Notes: generated from the sequence alone by a model not told the origin. A stretch of DNA of 39,489 bases from an uncultured Woeseiaceae bacterium (GCA_945787845.1 CALZJH010000020.1:6568-46056); one strand, 5' to 3'; positions 8,151 through 16,688 are shown, numbered from the stretch's first letter. Translations and numbers: made by a program.

Positions 8151-9227
8151 CTAGAGGGCGCTGAGTTCCTCTGCAGAGCGATCCGCGATACCGAGCGTGT
8201 CCGGCGTACGCAGGCCTTCTGCCCGGTAGTCGCGCGCCATGACAATCGAGGCGACCTGGATAACGGCGTCCATGCCGGGCGTGGCCACGCCGATCTGGCG
8301 ACCCAGTCCGGACATGAATACGAGGCCGTAGCCGACGTCTTCATGCAGGTAGCGGTGATCGAGTTGCGGCTGGGCGCCAATACCGAGAAACCCCGGCGCC
8401 TTGCGGTAACCCGACCCGTAGTTGTTTTCCTGCATGTAACCCTGGCGCATCCCCATCTCGGGATCCGGGAGTACCGTGATGCCGAGTTTTTCACCGATCG
8501 CAATACGTTCCTTGTCGAGTGCCTCGATGAGGCGGCCCGTTGAATCGCTGACGCCTTCTTCGTAGAACAGGAAATCGCCGCCGGTCATTTCGATGCGAGC
8601 GGCGTTGCTTAACGTCACGGCCGGGTGAATGATCGGGTTGGCGTTCTGCAGGCTGGTTTGCAGGATACTATCCGCTGGTTCCATGCTCGGATACACGTCA
8701 TCGATCAGGTCCAGGATGTCCTGCGTGTGGGTATTGGGCAATGCGGCCAACAGGTTGCCGGCAATGAGTTTCAGGAATACGCGGATCTTGCCGGGTTCAA
8801 CCAGGCGGACCGCGTAGTGCAGCGTTGACGTCTCGGCAACGCGCACAGTGTCATCATCAACATCGAGACCGGCCGCTCGCTTGAAGGCCAGCGCACCGCC
8901 GCAGGAGCTCGGCGTCACGATCACGGTCTGGCCTGCTGTCAGCTTGCCGGCCACGGCTGCGCCGAAGGGTTCGGTACTGTACGCAGGACCGACGACGTAG
9001 ATGAGCTCGGCAGCCGGCAATGCGGCATCGATATCGTGACCGGAGTAGGCGATTGCGCCAAAACCCTCGATATCACCTTCTGCCTTGATGCCGCCCTGGC
9101 TCGCGATCTTCGCGATATTGTCCGGGAACTGCTCGAAGTCGAAGAGTCGAACTTCGTGCCCATGCGTAGCGCAATCAAATGCGACAGCCGTGCCGCCAGC
9201 CCCGGCGCCCAATACCGTGATTTTCAT
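8151..9227 (-). CDS. NAD/NADP octopine/nopaline dehydrogenase-family protein
   Basis: A 358-residue soluble oxidoreductase. The N-terminal Rossmann motif is complete (ITVLGAGAGGTAVAFD, residues 3-18), followed by NADP-glycerol-3-phosphate-type segments such as IYVVGPAYSTEPF. The C-terminal half matches the opine dehydrogenase helical domain (PF02317) with NPIIHPAVTLSNAARIEM, where the His is the expected catalytic residue. Family enzymes join an amino acid to a 2-oxoacid by reductive condensation, or split such opines; the substrate here cannot be read from sequence. A strong AAGGAG site lies 8 bases before the ATG, and a promoter-like element is found at 9255-9283. Confidence 0.88.
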   Translation of the reverse strand: MKITVLGAGAGGTAVAFDCATHGHEVRLFDFEQFPDNIAKIASQGGIKAEGDIEGFGAIAYSGHDIDAALPAAELIYVVGPAYSTEPFGAAVAGKLTAGQTVIVTPSSCGGALAFKRAAGLDVDDDTVRVAETSTLHYAVRLVEPGKIRVFLKLIAGNLLAALPNTHTQDILDLIDDVYPSMEPADSILQTSLQNANPIIHPAVTLSNAARIEMTGGDFLFYEEGVSDSTGRLIEALDKERIAIGEKLGITVLPDPEMGMRQGYMQENNYGSGYRKAPGFLGIGAQPQLDHRYLHEDVGYGLVFMSGLGRQIGVATPGMDAVIQVASIVMARDYRAEGLRTPDTLGIADRSAEELSAL

Positions 9228-9254
9228 GAGTGTCTCCTTAAGATCGCGTCGCGT

Positions 9255-9283
9255 CTTATAGTGCGTGCATCTTAGCGAGGCAA
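9255..9283 (-). promoter_or_regulatory. sigma70-type promoter for the opine-dehydrogenase-like gene
   Basis: On the minus strand TTGCCT (-35; plus-strand 9278-9283) and TATAAG (-10; plus-strand 9255-9260) are separated by exactly 17 bases. The -10 matches the consensus at 5 of 6 positions and the -35 at 4 of 6. It lies about 27 bases before the start codon and within the divergent intergenic region shared with the SDR-like gene. Confidence 0.5.
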
Positions 9284-9361
9284 GTCAGGGGTGTAACCCA
9301 GTATTGTCCACTAGTCGCTGATAAACACCGCAACGGGCGGCGGGTGTTATCATCGCTCGCC

Positions 9362-10192
9362 ATGAAATTCCCACGCCTTCGTACCGTTCTGCTCACGCCG
9401 CTTGTCCTGTTCGCGGCCTTTTACGTCTTCGGGGTCGTGTCGCTGGCCCTCAGGGATGACGCCATTGCGACGCTTCAGGGGTCACCGGCGAACTTTGAGA
9501 CCGTGGCCATCTTTGGCGCCAGCGGTACCGCGGGCGACGGTATTCTGAAAGCCGCGCTGGCCGCGCCCGAGATCAGCAGGATCCATGTCGTAACACGGCG
9601 GCTTACGCCACGCATGGAGGAGGGCGTGGCGTCGGGCAAGGTGCAGGTCACGATGCACATGGACTACCTCGACTATGCCGCGATCGAGGAGCAGATCGCC
9701 GATGTGGATGCCGTCTACTGGGCTATAGGCATCAGCTCACGGGGTGTCGACGAACAGACCTACGGCCTGATCCACGTCGATTTTCCGCGACAGTTCGTCG
9801 AGACGTGGCGGAGCGTCAGCACCAAGCCGGATCTTTCGTTTCACTACATCAGCTCGAGCGATATTTCCGAAGATTCGAGCATGATGTGGGCACGTGAGAA
9901 GGTTCGCGCTGAAAAGACGCTGTTCGAGTTCGCCGACGGCTCCAATCTCCGCGTCATCGCGTATCGGCCGGACTACATCGGGCCGACCAGGGAGGAGGCA
10001 CACATCGGCCAGGACATTCTGTACGGATTTTTTGCGCCCGTAGGCGCCGCGGTACGCGCCGCCCAGATCGGGCAGGCGATGATCGAAGTTACAGCTCGCG
10101 GTGCCGAGTTCAAGAACGGCGATAAGATCGGCACCTGGAACATCCGGCGCTACAGCGATGCCTACGAACGGCGTATTGGAGACGCCAGCTAG
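9362..10192 (+). CDS. membrane-anchored NAD(P)-binding SDR-like protein
   Basis: A 276-residue protein with an N-terminal hydrophobic segment (residues 8-29), probably a membrane anchor, then an atypical short-chain dehydrogenase/NAD(P)H-binding domain. The nucleotide motif is VAIFGASGTAGDG (residues 48-60), followed by a basic RR pair after the second strand, which suggests NADP preference. FHYISSSDIS matches the strand with the SDR serine, but the following Tyr-x-x-x-Lys motif is not clear (WAREKVRAEKTLFEF takes its place), so catalysis may be altered. The ATG at 9362 was chosen over an ATG 18 bases earlier because the shorter form begins right at the signal anchor. Convergent with the cytochrome gene, 4 bases apart. 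Confidence 0.8.
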   Translation: MKFPRLRTVLLTPLVLFAAFYVFGVVSLALRDDAIATLQGSPANFETVAIFGASGTAGDGILKAALAAPEISRIHVVTRRLTPRMEEGVASGKVQVTMHMDYLDYAAIEEQIADVDAVYWAIGISSRGVDEQTYGLIHVDFPRQFVETWRSVSTKPDLSFHYISSSDISEDSSMMWAREKVRAEKTLFEFADGSNLRVIAYRPDYIGPTREEAHIGQDILYGFFAPVGAAVRAAQIGQAMIEVTARGAEFKNGDKIGTWNIRRYSDAYERRIGDAS

Positions 10193-10196
10193 CCGT

Positions 10197-10658
10197 TCAC
10201 GTCGTGGGGTAGATCCTGTACCGGTACTTCGGCACGATCACATCGTATTTCGGCTGCAGGTACATCACGAGATCCACCAGTTCCTGAACGGTCATGTACT
10301 TGTTGTAGTTGTACATCTTGGACTCACCGTCCTCGGAGACAACTTCCTTGGCATAGGCGCGCGCCAGTTCGTGCGACGGGTTGATAATGCCCGACACGAG
10401 TTCGCCGTAGGTTTTCACCCGAGTCGTGGTGCCGCCCAGCTTGACATACGGCGGTTCCTGCCCGGGGATGGCCGGAAACTCCTCGCCGTCGACCGTGTGG
10501 CATTGATGGCATTGCATATACAGGAAGACCTCTCGGCCGGCCGCGGCGTCGCCATCAGGCAGGCGAAAACCCTGTTCCGACATACGAGCATCCGGGTCGC
10601 AGCCGACCAGCGCGAACAGCGAACCCGCAATCAGTGTCAGCAGGAATCGTGTCTTCAT
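10197..10658 (-). CDS. monohaem cytochrome c lipoprotein
   Basis: A 153-residue exported protein: signal peptide with lipobox LVGC (Cys20), then a single class I-like haem c domain. The haem-binding motif is CHQCH within YMQCHQCHTVDGEEFP at about residues 49-63. A candidate axial Met is in the NKYMTVQELVDLVMYL helix near the C-terminus, which also matches the usual final helix. It would carry electrons in the periplasm, tethered to a membrane. A strong AAGGAGG site is 7 bases before the ATG. The next gene upstream (lipoprotein at 10680-11186) is on the same strand 21 bases away and is likely in the same transcript. Confidence 0.9.
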   Translation of the reverse strand: MKTRFLLTLIAGSLFALVGCDPDARMSEQGFRLPDGDAAAGREVFLYMQCHQCHTVDGEEFPAIPGQEPPYVKLGGTTTRVKTYGELVSGIINPSHELARAYAKEVVSEDGESKMYNYNKYMTVQELVDLVMYLQPKYDVIVPKYRYRIYPTT

Positions 10659-10679
10659 AACAAGCCTCCTTCTTGGGTA

Positions 10680-11186
10680 TCAGCGAGCCTCGAGGGCTGC
10701 CTCAATGGCCTCCACCTGGGCTTCTGTGACGGGCTGGAATTTGCCCAGGGAGCACCGCAGGCCGGTGCCCCAGCCGCTGCCCCAGTGCCATGGCCAGCGT
10801 CGGTACCACGGAAAGTCGAACCACTCGGCGACTTCGAACGTGTCCGTGTCGCACAGCCGGGAGCCGCTGAACTTGCGGACGACAAGAACGTCGCCGTACC
10901 GCAGATCGGTGCACCGCGTACGCAGGGTGTTGATCCAGTATCGGTCGCGCCGGCCTTCGAACAGGATGCGACGATCGTCGAGGGCGCGAAATGACCGGTA
11001 TTCGGCATCCGACAGACAGCGCTTGGTCTCGCCGTACTCGGCCGGGTCAAGTTCGATGCTCAGGATATGGGCAATTTCCGCCTCTGTTGCCAGGCGCTGT
11101 TCCTCAGCTTCGGGGGAAACGGCGCAACTTGCGCACAACAAAGTAGCGGTACACGCCGTGAAAACGACAGTTCGGACCGCAGTCAT
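10680..11186 (-). CDS. small exported protein, DUF6491-like
   Basis: A 168-residue protein with an N-terminal signal sequence that ends in LLCASCAVS, a possible but imperfect lipobox. The mature part has paired cysteines (KRCLS, RTRC, SRLCD, LRCSLG) and the pattern FRALDDRRILFEGRR with RYWINTLRTRC, which resembles the DUF6491 family of periplasmic proteins of unknown role. An Arg/Trp-rich segment (FPWYRRWPWHWGSGW) follows. Good AAGGAG ribosome site 8 bases before the ATG. It is the gene upstream of the cytochrome c lipoprotein. The family match is from memory of the pattern. Confidence 0.75.
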   Translation of the reverse strand: MTAVRTVVFTACTATLLCASCAVSPEAEEQRLATEAEIAHILSIELDPAEYGETKRCLSDAEYRSFRALDDRRILFEGRRDRYWINTLRTRCTDLRYGDVLVVRKFSGSRLCDTDTFEVAEWFDFPWYRRWPWHWGSGWGTGLRCSLGKFQPVTEAQVEAIEAALEAR

Positions 11187-11265
11187 GACTCACTCCTTCC
11201 TCCCTCCATGGAAAAAGTAGCGCTGGTCACGCATCTTGGCAATAAGGGATGTGTGCAGGCAACAA

Positions 11266-11284
11266 GGGCGGCCAGTAGCCGCCC
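11266..11284 (-). terminator. stem-loop downstream of the Cys-rich small protein gene
   Basis: GGGCGGC (11266-11272) pairs perfectly with GCCGCCC (11278-11284) around a 5-base loop. On the minus strand the stem is followed by TTGTTG, a weak T-rich tail. It lies 28 bases beyond the stop of the minus-strand gene at 11312, the right place for an intrinsic terminator. Confidence 0.5.
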
Positions 11285-11311
11285 CTGGGGTATCTCAGGA
11301 TCCTCGAGTGC

Positions 11312-11692
11312 TTACTCGGGGTGCACGACGCCCAGTGGGTCAACGTGCGGGAGCTTGTGCTCGCATTCTTCCAGCAGGTGCTCCGCGTTCCTGATCCAGT
11401 TGCAGGCCTCGCAGGTACAGGTGGTCTCATCGTGCCGCAGATGGCTGTGCAGCGATTCGATGAATCGGATTCCTTCACGCAAGGAAACGCTTAAGGCTTC
11501 TTCAGTCTTCAGACCCAGTTCCTGGAAATCTTCCACGCAGTGGTCCCAACCGCAGTTGCCTGTTCCGTCGCAATGATTACAGCGTTCGCCGGTCGCCTCG
11601 AACATGTTCTTGTGGGTGTAATTCCCATCCTGAACCAGTTCTTCGACCATCTTGCGGGGATACAGAAGCGCTTCTATGAGTTGTTGTTGCAT
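11312..11692 (-). CDS. Cys-rich small protein with paired CxxC sites, function unknown
   Basis: A 126-residue cytoplasmic protein without a signal peptide. It contains a DnaJ-like zinc-binding cluster, ERCNHCDGTGNCGWDHC (about residues 37-53), and a second group, TCTCEACNW (about 91-99), plus His residues (HSHLRHD, ECEHKLPHVD). The pattern suggests bound zinc or another metal. I do not recognise the family. AGGAGA ribosome site 7 bases before the ATG; a promoter-like element is at 11720-11747 and a stem-loop follows at 11266-11284, so it appears to be transcribed alone. Confidence 0.75.
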   Translation of the reverse strand: MQQQLIEALLYPRKMVEELVQDGNYTHKNMFEATGERCNHCDGTGNCGWDHCVEDFQELGLKTEEALSVSLREGIRFIESLHSHLRHDETTCTCEACNWIRNAEHLLEECEHKLPHVDPLGVVHPE

Positions 11693-11719
11693 TGGCGTTC
11701 TCCTATCGACTGCAACTCC

Positions 11720-11747
11720 ATACTACCTGATCGGGCAGGGACCTCAA
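11720..11747 (-). promoter_or_regulatory. weak sigma70-like promoter for the Cys-rich protein gene
   Basis: On the minus strand TTGAGG (plus-strand 11742-11747) and TAGTAT (plus-strand 11720-11725) are 16 bases apart; each matches 4 of 6 consensus bases. It lies about 28 bases before the start codon, a suitable distance. Confidence 0.3.
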
Positions 11748-11908
11748 CCGAGGCGGGCGTACCAGGAGTAAGTAATATCCGGTATTGAGGCACCTTGGCG
11801 AAAGCGACGGCTATTCAGGTCCGATTCATGGATTTTTCACGGTCGGTTAAGGCAGGCGGTTCTACTCTGTGCCTGAACATCAAAGGACTGTGAAACAAGG
11901 AGTTCGAC

Positions 11909-12109
11909 ATGGATATCATCTACGCTGCAGAGAAGCCCAGCATCGCCACGCTCCTCAGCCAGTATGTCAGGCGGCAGGTTCGGCCCGACGAGATCAAGGT
12001 CTCGGAAAACCCGGACGAAACCGGCAGTTTCTACATCGGCTTCGATCTCAACCATTATGTATTGTCGCCCAGTGGGGAGATTGCTCCGGACAAGCTGGAA
12101 TCCAGCTAG
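11909..12109 (+). CDS. 66-residue protein, function unknown
   Basis: A short ORF (starts MDIIYAAEKPSIATLLSQYV) preceded by a strong AAGGAG site 8 bases before the ATG, with coding-like GC at third positions. It has no signal peptide or membrane helix. The sequence suggests a helix followed by beta strands (SFYIGFDLNHYVLSPSGE). I do not recognise it. The DsrE-family gene starts 44 bases downstream on the same strand and may share its transcript. Confidence 0.65.
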   Translation: MDIIYAAEKPSIATLLSQYVRRQVRPDEIKVSENPDETGSFYIGFDLNHYVLSPSGEIAPDKLESS

Positions 12110-12153
12110 CGCATGCGGCAAGCTGCATCGGTATCGTCACCTGGAGAATTCCG

Positions 12154-12675
12154 ATGCTGCGTTACCCTGCGCTTTTCGTGACCCTGTTCGCGATTATTGT
12201 TCCTGCTGTCGCCGAGGAGCCGTCACTTGGCCCCGCCATTGAGGATTACGGCCCGACGTATGCGATCGATGAACTCGATGTCGCGTTGCCCGAGGGTCTG
12301 ATCTACAAGACGGTATTCGATGTTGCGGCAGACCCGGCTCCCGGGAAGGTCAATCGGAACCTCGTGAGTGTTGCGCGCTACCTGAACATGCATGCCCGAC
12401 ATGGTGTACCGGTGGACGCGATGGAACTCGCTGTCGTCGTGCACGGGAAGGCGACAAGAAACCTTGTGAAGTCCGGCAACAATCCAAATCTCGAGCTGAT
12501 CGCGCTGCTTCAGAAAGCCGGTGTCGAGTTTTATGTCTGCGGCCAGTCAATGACCTATGCCGGAATTGCCAGGGACCAGCTCGCCGACGGCATTCAGGTA
12601 GCACTGTCGGCTATGACGATGCTGACACTACTGCAGTCCGACGATTACGCACTGCTGCCCTGGGGAGCACAATAA
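12154..12675 (+). CDS. exported DsrE-family protein
   Basis: A 173-residue protein with a signal peptide (residues 1-20, ending PAVAEEPS). The mature part has the DsrE/DsrF-like layout: [10 protein letters not shown] at the first strand, [25 protein letters not shown], and a conserved Cys in [15 protein letters not shown]. Members are sulfur-handling or unknown proteins; the single Cys matches the site used for sulfur transfer in DsrE proteins, but no other sulfur gene is present here. GGAG site 7-9 bases before the ATG at 12154; the longer frame from 11869 would swallow the 66-residue gene in another frame and lacks a ribosome site. Its stop overlaps the start of the aldo/keto reductase (TAATG), so the two are coupled. 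Confidence 0.85.
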   Translation: MLRYPALFVTLFAIIVPAVAEEPSLGPAIEDYGPTYAIDELDVALPEGLIYKTVFDVAADPAPGKVNRNLVSVARYLNMHARHGVPVDAMELAVVVHGKATRNLVKSGNNPNLELIALLQKAGVEFYVCGQSMTYAGIARDQLADGIQVALSAMTMLTLLQSDDYALLPWGAQ

Positions 12676-13655
12676 TGATCTATCGCCATCTCGGTAAATC
12701 CGGTCTGCAGGTCAGCGCACTGTCGCTGGGTTCCTGGGTGACCTTTCACACACAGTCCGACATTGACGCGGCCATGGAAATGATGGCGGCCGCCTACGAA
12801 GCCGGCGTCAACTTCTTCGACAACGCCGAAGGCTACGCTGGAGGCAAGTCCGAGGAAGTCATGGGAGCGGCCTTCAAGAAGCTGGGGTGGCGGCGCGGCA
12901 GCTACCTGGTATCGACGAAGCTTTACTGGGGTCTGCATGACGGCCCGAACGAAAAGAATACGCTTAATCGCAAGTACCTGATCGAGGGCATTAACGGGTC
13001 ACTCAGGCGTCTCGATATGGACTACGTCGACCTTCTTTTTTGCCATCGCCCCGACCCGACCACACCGATCGAGGAGACCGTGTGGGCAATGCACAACATT
13101 ATCGAGTGGGGCAAGGCGCTGTACTGGGGTACGTCTGAGTGGGAGGCCGAGCAGATCCTCGAAGCCCTCGAGATCGCGAAGGCGCATCACCTGCACAAGC
13201 CCATAGTGGAACAGCCGATTTACAATATTTTTGAACAGCATCGCTTCGGCGAGGACTACGACCCGGTCTATAAGCGGCACGGCTACGGCTCGACCACCTG
13301 GAGCCCGCTCGCGTCAGGCGCTCTCACGGGCAAGTACCAGGGCGGTATTCCCGAGGACAGCCGCGGCGCCCTGGCAGGTTTCGAATGGCTGCAGGATGGC
13401 CTGCTCAACAAGGAGCGTCAGGCCGTGGTGGCGGGGCTGGAGCCGCTCGCGAAGGACATGGGCGCGACGCTCGCACAGTTTTCGCTGGCCTGGTGCCTGC
13501 AAAATGAGCACGTCAGCACGGTCCTGACCGGGGCAAGTCGCGTCAGCCAGGTCCACGAGAACATGAAGGCGCTCGAATTCGTCGACAAGTTCACGCCCGA
13601 TGTGATGGCCGAAATCGACAAGCTCCTCGGTGACGGTGTGTCCCGCCTGACGTAG
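12675..13655 (+). CDS. aldo/keto reductase, potassium-channel-beta-like subgroup
   Basis: A 326-residue NADPH-type aldo/keto reductase. The catalytic tetrad is visible: Asp and Tyr in [14 protein letters not shown], Lys in VSTKLYWG, His in LLFCHRPDP. The C-terminal NADP-binding loop is [19 protein letters not shown]. The pattern ([19 protein letters not shown] at the start, [15 protein letters not shown]) matches the Kv-beta/YghZ-like subgroup, which reduces aldehydes such as methylglyoxal. It begins in the stop codon of the DsrE-family gene. Convergent with the ATP-grasp-like gene, 10 bases apart. Confidence 0.93.
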   Translation: MIYRHLGKSGLQVSALSLGSWVTFHTQSDIDAAMEMMAAAYEAGVNFFDNAEGYAGGKSEEVMGAAFKKLGWRRGSYLVSTKLYWGLHDGPNEKNTLNRKYLIEGINGSLRRLDMDYVDLLFCHRPDPTTPIEETVWAMHNIIEWGKALYWGTSEWEAEQILEALEIAKAHHLHKPIVEQPIYNIFEQHRFGEDYDPVYKRHGYGSTTWSPLASGALTGKYQGGIPEDSRGALAGFEWLQDGLLNKERQAVVAGLEPLAKDMGATLAQFSLAWCLQNEHVSTVLTGASRVSQVHENMKALEFVDKFTPDVMAEIDKLLGDGVSRLT

Positions 13656-13665
13656 TGGGCGGATA

Positions 13666-14937
13666 CTAGTCGGGCGTTGTGAAGACCGCTGCGAGTCCGC
13701 CGCCGTCGGTCCGAAAGTTCGTCGTCTGCCCGCGGTAGAGGCGCGCGCCCAACAACTGAATATCACCGTCGTAAACGTAGCAGCGCACATCCAGCTTCAT
13801 GGACTGCTCGTCGCCGTCGATGATCAGCAGGCGTTCGCTTGGCGGCACGAGTGCCTGGGCAATATAGTCTGCGTCGAGAATTGAGGCCCAGGTTTTCTTC
13901 GTGAGCTTCGCGCCCTTGTAGGTACCACGGCTCCCGAACCCCCAGTTCGGCTTGAAGAATAATTGACGGCGCCTGGACCAGAGATCGTCGGCATTGGCGG
14001 CAGTCACGAGTTCGGTCTTCGGCACAGCCCGTGCCAGCACGGCGGCATGCTGCTCGTCCGCGCCTAGTTCGCGCAGCAGCGCCGCGTCCGACAAGACGGT
14101 CAACAGTCTCTTGTTCGCGTACAGCGCATGTGTTCGCGGGCTGGGCGTCAAGACGACCGCCCCTTGCTCGTAGGCGTCACGCAGGACGGCACAGGCAGCG
14201 GACTGCAGGTAGAAATCGGTTAACCGGTTGTACACGAGGTCTATAGCTTCGCCATTCACCAGCAAACAGTCCTCCTGACGCACGAACTCATCCGGCCCGG
14301 CAATAATTGCGTCGATCCCGTGCTCCTCGAACATCTGCTTGAACAGCGCAAACTCGGGGCCCAGGTATTGCTCGGCGGGCTTCTCATCGACGATAGCGAC
14401 ACGCCGCAGGTCAGCACGTGGTGATTGCAGCGCCAGCTCCCGGCGAAACATGTTTACAAACTCGGTTTCGAGATCGGTGATGTTGAAGCGTCCGACGACG
14501 AAGTTCTCCACTGCCTGGCAGCATGCCAGCTGTGCGTCGGCGACATGCAGCAACAGCAGGGCGCCACCCGCATTGGTATTCACCTCGATGAGCTTGGGAC
14601 CATCGATCGTGAGGTGAAAATCGTAGCCAAAAAAGGCGCCAAGCGTTCCGTGGTTGACGCTGGCGATTGCCGGTACCCAATCCAGGGCGAGATCCTGGAA
14701 GTCCTCAAGCCGGGTGACGTGGTCAAGGGCACGAATGACCGCCTTCATCTGGTCGATGTGCTCGTGGGAGACAAATACGGGCGACTTGGCAAGCAGATGC
14801 GGATGACTTTTCTGCAGGCGCGAGAATGCGCCGGACTCACCGAGGCTTGCTTCGAGCGATCGCTGCAGCGCGACCTGGTCTACGCTAATGCAATGGCAGC
14901 TGCGATTCAGTGCTTCGGCAATTGTGTCGTTGGTCAT
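13666..14937 (-). CDS. ATP-grasp-like protein with motifs in permuted order
   Basis: A 423-residue protein. The segment GYDFHLTIDGPKLIEVNTNAGG (Glu118, Asn120, Asn122) looks like the metal-binding end of an ATP-grasp domain. The segment LFFKPNWGFGSRGTYKG (Lys329 and the Gly-rich loop) looks like the ATP-binding start. In the usual fold the Lys/Gly-loop comes first; here it comes about 200 residues later, as in circularly permuted ATP-grasp proteins. The C-terminal LDVRCYVYDGD and ARLYRGQTTNFRTDGGG agree with a ligase that binds a peptide- or amino-acid-like acceptor. Substrate unknown. The start at 14937 follows a GGGG stretch; in-frame starts at 14970 or 14988 are possible. Confidence 0.75.
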   Translation of the reverse strand: MTNDTIAEALNRSCHCISVDQVALQRSLEASLGESGAFSRLQKSHPHLLAKSPVFVSHEHIDQMKAVIRALDHVTRLEDFQDLALDWVPAIASVNHGTLGAFFGYDFHLTIDGPKLIEVNTNAGGALLLLHVADAQLACCQAVENFVVGRFNITDLETEFVNMFRRELALQSPRADLRRVAIVDEKPAEQYLGPEFALFKQMFEEHGIDAIIAGPDEFVRQEDCLLVNGEAIDLVYNRLTDFYLQSAACAVLRDAYEQGAVVLTPSPRTHALYANKRLLTVLSDAALLRELGADEQHAAVLARAVPKTELVTAANADDLWSRRRQLFFKPNWGFGSRGTYKGAKLTKKTWASILDADYIAQALVPPSERLLIIDGDEQSMKLDVRCYVYDGDIQLLGARLYRGQTTNFRTDGGGLAAVFTTPD

Positions 14938-15014
14938 GACCCCGGATTGGAGACGTACGAATCCCCCCATGCGAATGGCACGGGTCACTATACGTCAACG
15001 TCCCTGGCTGTGCG

Positions 15015-16688
15015 CTAAACGTAATGCGGATACACGGGCCTGTACATGTACTCGTTAACATCCGCCAGTATGTCGTCCGGTTCCTTCCTGTCCGTGAAGC
15101 CGTTGTCGTAGGCCATCTTGCAGACATCCGCGGCGATCTTGGCGGATACCTCGCGAATAGCCGATAGCGGCGGATAGACGCGGCCGCGCTCGATGTCGGA
15201 GTCTTTTACCTGGTTCGCGAGAGAGTGCGCCGCCGCAAGGAACATCTCGTCCGTCACGATGCGGGACTGGCTCACGATCACGCCGAGCCCAACGCCGGGG
15301 AAAATGTAGGCATTGTTGCCCTGGCCAGGGACAAACGTCTGGTTGTTGTAGTCGACAGGATCGAACGGACTGCCGCTTGCGAATACCGCGCGGCCTTCTG
15401 ACCAGGTGTAAGCCTGTTCGGCTGTGCACTCGGCCATTGAGGTTGGATTCGATAGTGCGAATATGATGGGTCGTTCGTTGTATTCGCTCATCGCTTCGAC
15501 GACGTCCTTGGTAAACGTCTGTGGCTGGCCGGAGAGGCCCAGCAGCGCCGTCGGCTTAAGTGCATGGACTGCGTCGAGCAGGTTATCGATGTATTCATGC
15601 TCGTGTGCATAGGCCTGCTTGTGAACGGCAAGATTTTCGCGCTCGTTGCAAACGAGTCCGCGGCTGTCGACGAACCAGCAGTGCTTGCGAGCTTCTTCAT
15701 CGGTGAGGCCTTCTTCCTTGAGCGCCGCGATAAAGACATCGGCGATGCCGATGCCGGCCTCGCCAGCGCCGAGGAACAGCAACTTCTGGTCGCTAAGCTC
15801 CTGGCCCGTAATCCGCATCGAGGCGATGATGCCGGCGACGGCAACGGCGCCTGTACCCTGGATGTCGTCATCGAACAGGCAGGTGTTGTTGCGATAGCCG
15901 CTCAGCAGCCGGAATGCGTTGGTATTGCCGAAGTCTTCGATCTGAATCAAGACGCCAGGGAAGACTTCCTTGGCGGCCTGGATGAACTCGTCGAATAGCT
16001 CGTCGTATTCCTTGCCACGGGCGCGATGCCGCTCGATGCCGTTGTACAACGGATCGTTGAGGAGTTGTTCGTTGTTCGTGCCCACATCAAGCATGACGGG
16101 CAGGCATTCAGTCGGTGGGATGCCGGCACAGGCGGTGTACAGGGACAACTTGCCGATCGGGATGCCCATGCCCTGTGCGCCCTGGTCGCCGAGGCCCAGT
16201 ATCCGTTCGCCGTCCGTGACGACGATGATGCGGGCATTCTTGTGCGGCCAGTTCTGCAGGATTTCCTTGATCCTGCCCTTGTCGTTCAGCGACACGTAGA
16301 ATCCGCGCGGCTTACGGTAGATGTGCTGGAATTCCTGGCAGGCCTTGCCCACCGTCGGCGTGTAGATGATCGGCATCATCTCTTCAAGATTGTTCATAAC
16401 CACGCGGTAAAACAGGTTTTCGTTGCGGTCCTGCAGGGCAATCAGGTACAGGTAGCGTTCGAGATCCGTCGACTTCTCCCGAATATTCCCCAGGACACGT
16501 AATTCCTGCTCGGCCATGCTATGGACACGGGGCGGCAGCAGGCCCCGCAGCTTGAGTTCATCACGTTCGGCGTCCGTGAAAGCGGTGCCCTTGTTGCGGA
16601 TCGGGTCGTGAAGAATTTTTACGCCGCGGTGCAGGGCCGCAGCTTCTTGATTGGGAAGGTCTTTTTCAGGGAATTTGGCGACAGACAT
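15015..16688 (-). CDS. maeA: NAD-type malic enzyme (malate dehydrogenase, decarboxylating)
   Basis: A 557-residue enzyme of the SfcA/MaeA length class that converts malate to pyruvate and CO2. The N-terminal domain has FYRVVMNNLEEMMPIIYTPTVG with the catalytic Tyr, the GLGDQGAQGMGIPIGK nucleotide/substrate segment, and metal-binding FGNTNAFRLL and DDDIQGTGAVAVAG. The NAD-binding Rossmann motif is LFLGAGEAGIGIADVF. A GGAGG site lies 5-6 bases before the ATG at 16688. It is divergent from the cyclic 2,3-diphosphoglycerate synthetase-like gene across 195 bases. Pyruvate from this enzyme would be a natural substrate for the ferredoxin oxidoreductase encoded downstream. Symbol by similarity. Confidence 0.96.
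   Translation of the reverse strand: MSVAKFPEKDLPNQEAAALHRGVKILHDPIRNKGTAFTDAERDELKLRGLLPPRVHSMAEQELRVLGNIREKSTDLERYLYLIALQDRNENLFYRVVMNNLEEMMPIIYTPTVGKACQEFQHIYRKPRGFYVSLNDKGRIKEILQNWPHKNARIIVVTDGERILGLGDQGAQGMGIPIGKLSLYTACAGIPPTECLPVMLDVGTNNEQLLNDPLYNGIERHRARGKEYDELFDEFIQAAKEVFPGVLIQIEDFGNTNAFRLLSGYRNNTCLFDDDIQGTGAVAVAGIIASMRITGQELSDQKLLFLGAGEAGIGIADVFIAALKEEGLTDEEARKHCWFVDSRGLVCNERENLAVHKQAYAHEHEYIDNLLDAVHALKPTALLGLSGQPQTFTKDVVEAMSEYNERPIIFALSNPTSMAECTAEQAYTWSEGRAVFASGSPFDPVDYNNQTFVPGQGNNAYIFPGVGLGVIVSQSRIVTDEMFLAAAHSLANQVKDSDIERGRVYPPLSAIREVSAKIAADVCKMAYDNGFTDRKEPDDILADVNEYMYRPVYPHYV

Noticed and set aside
11869..12675. Longer start for the DsrE-family gene
   Set aside because: It would run through the 66-residue gene in another frame; the ATG at 12154 has a ribosome site and begins a proper signal peptide.
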